DNA from: Lachnoclostridium sp. UBA2905
GTDB taxonomy: Bacteria > Bacillota > Clostridia > Lachnospirales > Lachnospiraceae
Assembly (NCBI GenBank): GCA_002349525.1
Contig: DEDL01000025.1
Span: 13,456-77,455, forward strand
Direction: 5' to 3'
Length of the DNA: 64,000 bases
Positions 51,737 through 59,210 of the stretch are shown here, piece by piece. A program made the position numbers and the translations under genes. Every line of letters begins with the position of its first letter. Within the stretch, counting starts at the first letter, position 1. Below the pieces are notes generated by a model. That model searched no databases and was not told the DNA's origin. It saw only the letters and a list, made by a program, of their open reading frames with translations.

Positions 51737-53497
51737 ATGCGTTTTAAAACATTTCACATAATAAAACAGCGTATAAAAGAAGGCCTGCCAAAAGAAATAA
51801 TGAAGCAGACAGGCTGGCTTTATTTCTATGCCAGAAAATACTGGCTGGCAATAATTTTTTATACAGTTATAGGTTTCAGCGGAAGCCTTATTTCAATTGG
51901 AAGCTCACTTATATCAAAAAATCTTGTAGATATAATCACTGGCCATAAAACCGGTGCTCTTATGCAGACCTTTGCAGCCATGATAGGCTTTGCAATTGGA
52001 AGTCTGCTTATTACCCAGTTTTCATCATATATTTCCAACTGGATAAATCTTAAAATAGATACTGAAATAAAGGCTGACATATATGAAAAGATGCTTTCCA
52101 CCGACTGGGAGCATATAGCCAACTATCACACGGGAGATCTTTTAAGCAGGTGGTCTTCTGATGCATCAACAATATCAAACGGAATATTATCCTGGCTTCC
52201 CAATCTTTTCATCAGTTTATTTCAGTTTATCAGTGCATTTGCCGTCATGATATACTATGACGCCTCATTTGCCATCTTTTCATTTATAGGTATTCCAGTG
52301 ACACTTATAATGTCAAGAACACTTATGAACCGAATGATAAATAATAACAAACGAAGCGCAGCTATGAACGCAAAGCTGCAGGGCTTTAACCAGGAATCAT
52401 TTTCAAATATCCAGACTATAAAAGCCTTTGACCTTATAAAGGTTTACATTAATTATCTTAAAAGTCTGCAGAAGGAATATATAACCATGCGAATGGATTT
52501 CCAGAAGCTTTCTATTGTTACATCGATTCTTATGTCTGTTGTAGGACTTATTGTTTCATACAGTTCCTATGGCTGGGGAATATACAGAGTGTGGTCAGGT
52601 GCCATAAGCTACGGAACCATGACAATGTTTCTGTCACTGTCAGGCTCTCTTACCGGTTCCCTTAATGCTCTTATTGGAACAGTACCAACAGCCATAAACC
52701 TTACCACCTCTGCGGGACGTATCGTAGACATTCTTGATATGCCTAAGGAAGACTACTCTTTAGATGAAAGAGTAAAGGAATTTTACGACAGTCATAAAAA
52801 TGAGGGTATTACACTGACAGTTAAGGATCTTGGCTACACCTATTCAAACGGCTGCCAGGTTTTTGAAGATGCTGAAATTCACGCAGCACCTCATGAAATA
52901 GTTGCGCTGGTGGGACCTTCAGGGGAAGGAAAGACTACCATGTTACGACTTCTTTTATCCCTTTTATCCCCAAAAGAAGGAAATATATCACTGAATGCCG
53001 GTGATGACTGCATCCCACTTACCCCATCTTCAAGAAAGCTTTTTTCATATGTTCCACAGGGTAACACAATGTTTTCCGGAACTATTGCTGAAAATATGCG
53101 CAATGTAAAGCAGGATGCAACAGATGAAGAGATTATAAATGCACTTAAGATGTCATGTGCTTATGATTTTGTTAAGAAGCTTCCTGACACCATAAACAGT
53201 CCCCTTAAGGAAAGAGGTGGCGGTCTTTCTGAAGGCCAGTCACAGCGTCTTTCTATTGCAAGGGCGCTTTTAAGGAAATCGCCTATCCTTCTTTTAGACG
53301 AAGCAACTTCGGCCTTGGATGTTGCCACAGAACGAAGAGTTCTTAAGAACATTATGACCGACGATTACCCAAGGACCTGCATTGTAACTACACACAGACC
53401 TACTGTTCTTAATATATGCGACAGGGTTTATAAAATTAGTGATAAGAAATGTATTGTTATGAGCGAGGATGAGGTCACAGCAATGATACGAGGTTAA
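51737..53497 (+). CDS. ABC exporter, fused permease and ATPase
   Basis: Half-transporter of 586 residues: membrane domain about 35-320 with six hydrophobic segments, ATPase domain 350-586. Walker A GPSGEGKTT, Q-loop SYVPQGN, signature LSEGQSQRLSIARALL, Walker B PILLLDEATSALD, and H-loop TTHR are intact. The N-terminus has no C39 peptidase domain, so any leader removal needs a separate protease, consistent with the nearby S26 peptidase. It would export the two leader-bearing proteins. A homodimer is expected. Confidence 0.88.
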   Translation: MRFKTFHIIKQRIKEGLPKEIMKQTGWLYFYARKYWLAIIFYTVIGFSGSLISIGSSLISKNLVDIITGHKTGALMQTFAAMIGFAIGSLLITQFSSYISNWINLKIDTEIKADIYEKMLSTDWEHIANYHTGDLLSRWSSDASTISNGILSWLPNLFISLFQFISAFAVMIYYDASFAIFSFIGIPVTLIMSRTLMNRMINNNKRSAAMNAKLQGFNQESFSNIQTIKAFDLIKVYINYLKSLQKEYITMRMDFQKLSIVTSILMSVVGLIVSYSSYGWGIYRVWSGAISYGTMTMFLSLSGSLTGSLNALIGTVPTAINLTTSAGRIVDILDMPKEDYSLDERVKEFYDSHKNEGITLTVKDLGYTYSNGCQVFEDAEIHAAPHEIVALVGPSGEGKTTMLRLLLSLLSPKEGNISLNAGDDCIPLTPSSRKLFSYVPQGNTMFSGTIAENMRNVKQDATDEEIINALKMSCAYDFVKKLPDTINSPLKERGGGLSEGQSQRLSIARALLRKSPILLLDEATSALDVATERRVLKNIMTDDYPRTCIVTTHRPTVLNICDRVYKISDKKCIVMSEDEVTAMIRG

Positions 53498-53553
53498 TGG
53501 CTTTTCTCATTAATATTATCAATGATATGAGTAAGAAGCCTGACCTCCTGTCC

Positions 53554-53670
53554 TTCAAATCGAAGGCATGTGAGACTTGTAGCGTGATTCTGGTCAACGT
53601 AAGCTGACATATGAAAGATTTGTTATTACTCACCACTTGCAGAAGTGAGGGGCTTCTCGACTGAGATAAC
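53554..53670 (-). repeat. Dispersed composite repeat, internally deleted (copy R4)
   Basis: On the minus strand the left half of module A (GTTATCTCAGTC to CAAATCTTTC) is joined directly to the right end of module B (ATATGTCAGCTTACG, GACCAGAATCACG, to CCTTCGA). R3 has about 115 more bases between these points. It lies between the convergent ABC exporter and leader-protein operon. Confidence 0.8.
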
Positions 53671-53684
53671 AATTAATGTACATC

Positions 53685-53723
53685 AAAAAATGCAACTCTG
53701 TGTCTGAATACACAGGGTTGCAT
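53685..53723 (-). terminator. Rho-independent terminator of the leader-protein operon
   Basis: On the minus strand ATGCAAC-CCTGTGT-loop-ACACAGA-GTTGCAT (53723-53690) is a stem of about 13 bp with one mismatch, followed by TTTTTT (53690-53685). It lies 26 bases beyond the stop of the second small gene. Confidence 0.9.
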
Positions 53724-53748
53724 TATCTAAATATCTCTTAATTATCTT

Positions 53749-54111
53749 TTACTGTAAATCAAATGTATAACTGTCAAGTCTCAATGTATCAAGCCCAGTT
53801 CCTACATTCACAGTTGCCTCAACAGGCGATGTTGGATTCCATCCATTATATGCAAATGTTACCTTATTGCCTGATACAGCAGCCGCTGTATTAGCATATG
53901 CTGAATCAATATTCTGGTTGAATATTAGTGTTATACTTCTTAATACAACATCAGCAGGCCATGATATAACAAATTTTGCTGCTCCTGATCCGGCATGAAA
54001 TTCTGTCTTTGAATCAAGCTTTACAGTTACAACTGCTGCTCCTGATGCAGCATATACACCTTCTGAAACTTCATTATCAACAACCACTACAGGTTTTTCG
54101 TACTTCTTCAT
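53749..54111 (-). CDS. Leader-bearing small beta-rich protein 2
   Basis: 120 residues, no recognised family. The first 25 residues (MKKYEKPVVVV, then an acidic stretch and SEGVYAASGA) are almost identical to the leader of the protein encoded just upstream, with 22 of 25 positions shared. After it the sequences diverge. The body is Val/Thr/Asn-rich with alternating strands (FVISWPADVVLRSITLIFNQN, NKVTFAYNGWNPTSPVEATVNV), which recalls CBM2/CBM3-type beta-sandwiches. There is no Sec signal peptide. AGGAGG precedes the ATG. A PqqD-kinase, exporter and peptidase surround it. CBM identity is inference. Confidence 0.75.
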   Translation of the reverse strand: MKKYEKPVVVVDNEVSEGVYAASGAAVVTVKLDSKTEFHAGSGAAKFVISWPADVVLRSITLIFNQNIDSAYANTAAAVSGNKVTFAYNGWNPTSPVEATVNVGTGLDTLRLDSYTFDLQ

Positions 54112-54159
54112 TGTCTGGTAAGCCTCCTGTTACATCAATTACAATTCTAATAAGTATAA

Positions 54160-54543
54160 TTAGTCCTCAAGTTTAACATTAACGATCTGTGGGAACTTAT
54201 CGCAAGTTACGATTAAGTCTGCTAATCTGATTCTGTCACTTGGATTGTTGTGGTAAGTGTAAGCTACAACAATAGTGTTGCCTGTTGCACTTCCCTGTAA
54301 TGTACCATTACTGAAAGAGTAGGTAACAGGTGTATCAAATGTTACTGTTAATATCTGACGTTCACATACATGATCTGCATTATGCACTGCATCAACAATA
54401 ATACGATAGTCCATACGACCATTCTGATTCTCCTGATTAATTGTTGCAGTAACATCATAACATCCTGCACCACTGGCAGCGTAAACACCCTCACTAAGTT
54501 CATCATTAACAACTACTACAGGTTTCTCATACTTTTTCATCAT
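54160..54543 (-). CDS. Leader-bearing small beta-rich protein 1
   Basis: 127 residues from ATG 54543 (GGGAGG upstream; a second Met follows at once). The leader MKKYEKPVVVV plus NDELSEGVYAASGA is shared with protein 2. The body has three Cys (GCYDV, DHVCER, IVTCDKF) and beta-strand-like segments (TVTFDTPVTYSFSNGTLQGSATGNTIVVAYTYH split over strands) resembling a carbohydrate-binding-module fold. Most leader codons differ synonymously between the two genes, so the leader is conserved by selection, not by recent duplication. No Sec signal is evident. It is the first gene of the two-gene operon. Confidence 0.75.
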   Translation of the reverse strand: MMKKYEKPVVVVNDELSEGVYAASGAGCYDVTATINQENQNGRMDYRIIVDAVHNADHVCERQILTVTFDTPVTYSFSNGTLQGSATGNTIVVAYTYHNNPSDRIRLADLIVTCDKFPQIVNVKLED

Positions 54544-54595
54544 AATTACCTCCCATTCAAATGTATGTAAAAAAAAATCCAAATTCATATATGAA

Positions 54596-54624
54596 ATAGT
54601 AATATACAATTTTTCAATTGTCAA
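54596..54624 (-). promoter_or_regulatory. Strong promoter of the leader-protein operon
   Basis: On the minus strand a perfect TTGACA -35 (54624-54619), 17-base spacer and TACTAT -10 (54601-54596). CAATT-N4-AATTG (54607-54620) is a dyad inside the spacer. It lies just downstream of the nucleotidyltransferase gene, so the small proteins are made from their own transcript. Confidence 0.75.
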
Positions 54625-54641
54625 TAAAAAAAGATTAAAAT

Positions 54642-55889
54642 TTATAACTTTTCAAACAACTTTAAATGACTAATTCTGCGACTTCTTTTTGACGTTGCAG
54701 ACAGTACTGTTCTAAGACTTGTGTTCCTTACCTTACGGTTGTTTCTTATAAACCTTACAAGTGTATATATCCATAATACCGGCCACGTAATAAATACCCT
54801 TGAAGCTCTTGGAAAGTTTATACATGTCTGGTGATGAAATTCACTTATATAAGCCTTAAATCCGGTTCCCTTTAACATAACCATCCTGTTTTCATCCTCT
54901 GAGCCAAATTCAGCTGACTCCCATACTTCATCCATAAAAAGCATACAGTCTTCCTCACCGTATTTATCAGTAAGAATTGCTTCTGCCTTTTTTTCATCAA
55001 GACCAAGATATCTTATACATACTGAAGTAATCATATCAGAAAATTTCACAAGACCACTTTCCCTGATACAGTTTGTATAGCATTTTATATCTTCCTTACT
55101 TACATCACGATTCCAAAAAACTGTCCAGTCACATAAAAATTTGATTCCAAAGCCTGCTCTTATAAAATGATGCATCATATGGACAAGCAGGTAAAATGCA
55201 TTATGACCATCCCTTAGCGTTGTAAGTCCAACTCCAAACACATCTGCATCAGTAATATTATCTATCATCCTTGCAGTTTCATTTTTAATAAATGAATTGA
55301 CCTTCCTGCCGTCAAATGGTTCTGAAAGCTCCTTGTGAATCTCAATCTCTATGCCGTTTAATATGGAATCACTCCCTGTATGCTTCATAGCAATATGATG
55401 GCCTGCATGCTGATTGTCTTCCTTTACAAAGCCATGCCTGTAAAGACATTCCACAGCCCTTACAAATGTATCGTCCCCTGGCACAAGAATATCCACATCT
55501 CCCGACTTTCTAAGCTCAGGAACAGGATAATATGATGATACAACTGAACCCTTTAAAACTGCTGCCTTTATATTATCTTCCTTCAATATTCCCACTATAT
55601 ATTTTGCAAGAAATAAAAGCCTGTAATTCTGGACTGCAATTCTTTTGCACTCATTTTTCACAAGAGACATGTACTCTCCAGGTATATTAAAGCCATGCCT
55701 GCCTTCATCCTCCTCATCATCCCTTACAAGGGGTTCAAGCAATGAAATAACAGAATGTTTTTTCATTAATGATATTATATTCCCCATATCCACTTTATGT
55801 TCCGCCAGTTCATTTAATACATCATCTGCCGGCAGGCCTGTTCTAAGATATGATGCAATATAACTCATTATCCATTTTTTATCATCCAT
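54642..55889 (-). CDS. Nucleotidyltransferase-family protein (NTP_transf_5-like)
   Basis: 415 residues from ATG 55889, overlapping the flippase stop by eight bases. Residues about 108-136 (AAVLKGSVVSSYYPVPELRKSGDVDILVPG) match the nucleotidyltransferase motif of the group also present in lasso-peptide tailoring clusters; the acidic pair of DVDILV should bind metal. HALYHHF-type segments in the middle (HNAFYLLVHMMHHFIRAGFGIKFLCDW) are typical. The last about 60 residues are basic and may contact membrane. Function is unproven. It could add a nucleotide or sugar to the leader proteins, or serve the polysaccharide locus with which it is translationally coupled. Confidence 0.8.
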   Translation of the reverse strand: MDDKKWIMSYIASYLRTGLPADDVLNELAEHKVDMGNIISLMKKHSVISLLEPLVRDDEEDEGRHGFNIPGEYMSLVKNECKRIAVQNYRLLFLAKYIVGILKEDNIKAAVLKGSVVSSYYPVPELRKSGDVDILVPGDDTFVRAVECLYRHGFVKEDNQHAGHHIAMKHTGSDSILNGIEIEIHKELSEPFDGRKVNSFIKNETARMIDNITDADVFGVGLTTLRDGHNAFYLLVHMMHHFIRAGFGIKFLCDWTVFWNRDVSKEDIKCYTNCIRESGLVKFSDMITSVCIRYLGLDEKKAEAILTDKYGEEDCMLFMDEVWESAEFGSEDENRMVMLKGTGFKAYISEFHHQTCINFPRASRVFITWPVLWIYTLVRFIRNNRKVRNTSLRTVLSATSKRSRRISHLKLFEKL

Positions 55890-57519
55890 TGTTATCACCC
55901 CGCCTTCCAAGAAATTTTTTTGCCTTTGATATCACAAAGCCTGCCTCTTCCATTCTATGATAGAAAATAAACATAAGCATGTTAGGAATTATCACACATA
56001 TTGCCAGTCTCACAAAAATTGTAGTCCACAAATTGCCTGCATATAAGGCACACAGCTTATGGGTAACAAATGCTGTAAAAAACATAATAACCATGTAATA
56101 CGCAAACTTTTTGAAATACTGCCATACATGAATTTCAAAAAAGCGGTGATACAGTATATAAGGCTCCACCCATATACAGGTAAGTATTGTACTTACTGCA
56201 GTTCCAGCAAACACACCTACTGTGTCAAAACGTCTTACAAGTATTATGGACACAAACAGATTAATAACAGCATTAAAAATTGATTTGTATCTGTCAAACC
56301 AGAATATGCCAAGAGAATCCCTGAAAACAAGGGTTACCTGTCTCATTCCAAGCAGATAAAAATTAAGGCATATTATAAACACTACCGGCATATCAAACAA
56401 AAATTTTCTTCCAAAGCTTATTTCAACAAAGGGATTCAAAAGTTCAAACAGGCATATTGTGGCAAAGCCATACATCCACTGTCCAATAAAAAATGAGGTT
56501 TCGAATATTTTTCTGACCCTTTTTTTATCCTCTGTGACACCAAGATTTCCAACACTTGCCGTTATCCCCCGAAATACCTGGCCTAATACCTGGTGAATGG
56601 AACCAACAACTAAATAATAGTTTGAATAGCAGCCCACACTTACAATTCCCACAAATGAGGACAATATAATATTATCGGTATTATTTACCACAACATCCCC
56701 GATTTTATGCATAAGCATGGCCCGGATATTTTTATATATAGACTTCTTCTCATCCTTTTCAAGTGGGGTGACATTCTTTTCCTTCAAATATGGATAAAGC
56801 TTATCTGCCTTCCTTGAAAGGCTTATATTATTGCCAAGTGTACACAAAATATATATAGCAAGAAACAGGATAAAATTCTTAGTTGTTATAAGTATGATAA
56901 TCTGCAAAATATCCTGAAGCAAAATAAAAAATGTCACATGCATTTCAGAAATATAGCTTAACTGGTGAGCATCAATCAGTGTACGCTTATATACCAGAAC
57001 ATATGAAAGGACTGAATTGGCAAGGTACAGAATGTATATCATCAGTACGTTTTCAAGACCTGTCTGATTTTTTATAAGAACTCCAAGGAAGGGTATTACA
57101 CACAATCCTGCCCCTAAAACAAGGCCGGCCACTATGAAATACATTTTGCGGTAAAGAAGCATGAGTGACTTCTGTTTTTCATGATCATCCTGGGCAATAG
57201 GCTTATAAAGAGCATAGGTTATTGCTGTACCAATACCAAGCTCTGAAAGTGCAAGAACATTAAGAATATCGGAAAATAAGCCATTTAAGCCAACATAGCT
57301 TTCACTCAGTGTATGGGTAAATACAACTCTTGTTAAAAAGCCCATTAATATTGCTATTATTTTTGAAATCATAGCTGTGGACGTATTTCTAAGAGAATAT
57401 TCCGTCCTGCTTTTTGTAAAAGTCGCAGTATTGCCAGTTTTACTGATGTTACCGGCATTACTTGTGTTACCGGCATTACCTGTGTTACCGGCATTATTAT
57501 CATTATAAGTCTTACTCAC
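55882..57519 (-). CDS. Oligosaccharide flippase (Wzx-like, MATE/MOP superfamily)
   Basis: 545 residues with about 12 membrane segments; moves lipid-linked glycans or similar across the membrane. I start at GTG 57519 (VSKTYNDNNAG), with AAGGAGG seven bases upstream. Residues 1-40 are an Asn/Gly/Thr-rich tail encoded by an 18-bp repeat. TM segments follow from STAMISKIIAILMGFLTRVVF onwards. FVGLNGLFSDIL, GIGTAITYALYKPIA and the C-terminal FYHRMEEAGFVISKAKKF are typical of clostridial polysaccharide flippases. A second flippase gene starts beyond the right window edge. Confidence 0.88.
   Translation of the reverse strand: MSKTYNDNNAGNTGNAGNTSNAGNISKTGNTATFTKSRTEYSLRNTSTAMISKIIAILMGFLTRVVFTHTLSESYVGLNGLFSDILNVLALSELGIGTAITYALYKPIAQDDHEKQKSLMLLYRKMYFIVAGLVLGAGLCVIPFLGVLIKNQTGLENVLMIYILYLANSVLSYVLVYKRTLIDAHQLSYISEMHVTFFILLQDILQIIILITTKNFILFLAIYILCTLGNNISLSRKADKLYPYLKEKNVTPLEKDEKKSIYKNIRAMLMHKIGDVVVNNTDNIILSSFVGIVSVGCYSNYYLVVGSIHQVLGQVFRGITASVGNLGVTEDKKRVRKIFETSFFIGQWMYGFATICLFELLNPFVEISFGRKFLFDMPVVFIICLNFYLLGMRQVTLVFRDSLGIFWFDRYKSIFNAVINLFVSIILVRRFDTVGVFAGTAVSTILTCIWVEPYILYHRFFEIHVWQYFKKFAYYMVIMFFTAFVTHKLCALYAGNLWTTIFVRLAICVIIPNMLMFIFYHRMEEAGFVISKAKKFLGRRGDNNG
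57444..57497 (-). repeat. In-frame 18-bp tandem repeat in the flippase N-terminus
   Basis: Three copies of AATGCCGGTAACACA plus one variable codon encode NAGNT-[G/S] repeats just before the first TM helix. The units are almost identical. Confidence 0.75.
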
Positions 57520-57561
57520 CTTTTGCCCTCCTTCCCTGCATTTGATCCTATATTTTTTTAA

Positions 57562-57656
57562 TATCATATCAGCTCTTCATTTTTTATACCGTATCAGTTC
57601 TGCATTTTTTAATACCGTATCAGCTCTGCATTTTTTTTACCGTATCAGCTCTGCAA
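57562..57656. repeat. Tandem repeat, about 25-bp unit, in the divergent promoter region
   Basis: Four copies of a unit containing TATCAG[C/T]TCT-GCA and a T-run (TATCAG at 57567, 57592, 57618 and 57643; spacing 25-26 bases). They fill the gap between the divergent flippase and DUF4832-like genes. The first copy has drifted (TCTTCA instead of TCTGCA). Confidence 0.8.
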
Positions 57657-57753
57657 AGTTGTACAAAATAATACATATATGTTATCATACCTTTTATATT
57701 ACAATATATAATAGCTATTATACATTATGCAAATACCATGAAAGGATTACCCT

Positions 57754-59184
57754 ATGCAGATCAAAACATCAAAATTATTTAAAATAACACTTATAATCAT
57801 ATTGATGGCCGCTACACTTTGTGTATCCTCATACTGGTATTTTCATTCTTTTATATCTTACACTCCATTTTCACAAAAAGAAAGCAGAGAAATATTATCT
57901 AATCCATACTGTGGCTTTTATCATATTAACGGGTATACTCCCGGAGAGCATTCGGCAGAATATGCCGCCTTCTGGGCAGATGATATTGTGACCCATGCTG
58001 ACATGCCGTTCGTTCTTTTGGAAATAAACCTTAAAAATTTCAAAAATAGAGACCTTGATGACAATAGTCTTAGTGAAATATCTGCAATATTTGACACCTA
58101 TAAAAAGGCTCATTTTTCCCTTATTGTCAGATTTTTATACGATTGGGACGGCAATGCACCTTTGACTGAACCTCGTTCCATAAAGCGCATTATGTCACAT
58201 ATGTCCTCACTTTCATCTGTGATAAGCAAAAACACTGACACCATATACCTTATTCAGGGGATATTTACAGGAGACTGCGGTGAAATGCACAATACCAGAT
58301 TTGGTGACAGTTCCCACATCACCAGGCTTATGAATCACCTTTATTCCCTTACTCCACCTGAAATTTTCCTGTCAGTAAGAACCCCTGCCCAGTTAAGGAC
58401 TATTATAAAATCCTTTGACCCTGTAAATGAATCTGAAAGCTACAAGGGTTCTCTTTCTTCAAGGCTGGGACTTTTTAATGACGGTATGCTTGGCAACTCA
58501 TTTGACTGTGGAACATATGACGACTCTCCTCTCCTTCACAATAATGATTATACGCAGAAGGGGACAAGAAAAGAGGAACTTGAATATCAGAACAAACTGT
58601 GTCTCTACGTGCCTAACGGTGGTGAGGCAGTTCTTGACAACCCCTTAAACGATATTGAAAATGCCATCCCTGCCCTTAAGACCATGCACGTTTCCTATCT
58701 TAATGAAGACCACGATACAAATGTAATAGCCAAGTGGAAATCTTCAGTCTATGAGGGCAATGATATTTTTCATGGTTTTTCCGGCTATAACTACATCAAG
58801 GCACACCTTGGTTACAGATATGTACTGAAGAATTCAACCTTTGACAAAGACACCCACACATTAAAGTGTGTCATATCAAATACAGGATTTGCACCCTGCT
58901 ACAGACCCCTTAAGCTTAAGCTTGTGATAAGGGATATGACTACCCTGGAAACTGCAGATATTTCCACAGACTTTGACACAAGAAGTCTTCTTCCTGACAA
59001 AGATGGTATTGTATCATTTCCCCTTGATATAAGAAAAATATTCAACACCAATACCATGTCTGGCAAGACTGAATACACCTTATCCTTAAGTCTTTATGAC
59101 GAGGCGACAAGACAGCCTGTTTATTTTGCAAACACTGTTAAAAATCCTGACTGCAGCATTCCCTGCGGAAGGCTTGCCTACTAG
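57754..59184 (+). CDS. Membrane-anchored DUF4832/DUF4874-type protein
   Basis: 476 residues. A TM helix at about 8-30 (LFKITLIIILMAATLCVSSYWYF) anchors an extracytoplasmic domain. NPYCGFYHINGYTPGE, FVLLEINLKNFKN, LIVRFLYDWDG, LIQGIFTGDCGEMHNTRFG, SVRTPAQLR, GLFNDGMLGN, YVPNGGEAVLDNP and HLGYRYVLK match the two-part family (TIM-barrel-like plus C-terminal beta domain) and recur in the paralogue at 59211. ATG 57754 has AAAGGA upstream. Enzyme activity is unknown; a glycoside hydrolase-like role in the polysaccharide locus is inferred. Confidence 0.82.
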   Translation: MQIKTSKLFKITLIIILMAATLCVSSYWYFHSFISYTPFSQKESREILSNPYCGFYHINGYTPGEHSAEYAAFWADDIVTHADMPFVLLEINLKNFKNRDLDDNSLSEISAIFDTYKKAHFSLIVRFLYDWDGNAPLTEPRSIKRIMSHMSSLSSVISKNTDTIYLIQGIFTGDCGEMHNTRFGDSSHITRLMNHLYSLTPPEIFLSVRTPAQLRTIIKSFDPVNESESYKGSLSSRLGLFNDGMLGNSFDCGTYDDSPLLHNNDYTQKGTRKEELEYQNKLCLYVPNGGEAVLDNPLNDIENAIPALKTMHVSYLNEDHDTNVIAKWKSSVYEGNDIFHGFSGYNYIKAHLGYRYVLKNSTFDKDTHTLKCVISNTGFAPCYRPLKLKLVIRDMTTLETADISTDFDTRSLLPDKDGIVSFPLDIRKIFNTNTMSGKTEYTLSLSLYDEATRQPVYFANTVKNPDCSIPCGRLAY

Positions 59185-59210
59185 AATTCATTGACAAACT
59201 ACACGCAAAG

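Noticed and set aside
49954..55889. A lasso-peptide or lanthipeptide cluster
   Set aside because: There is no asparagine-synthetase-like cyclase, transglutaminase-like protease, LanM/LanB or radical SAM gene, and the cargo proteins are too long.
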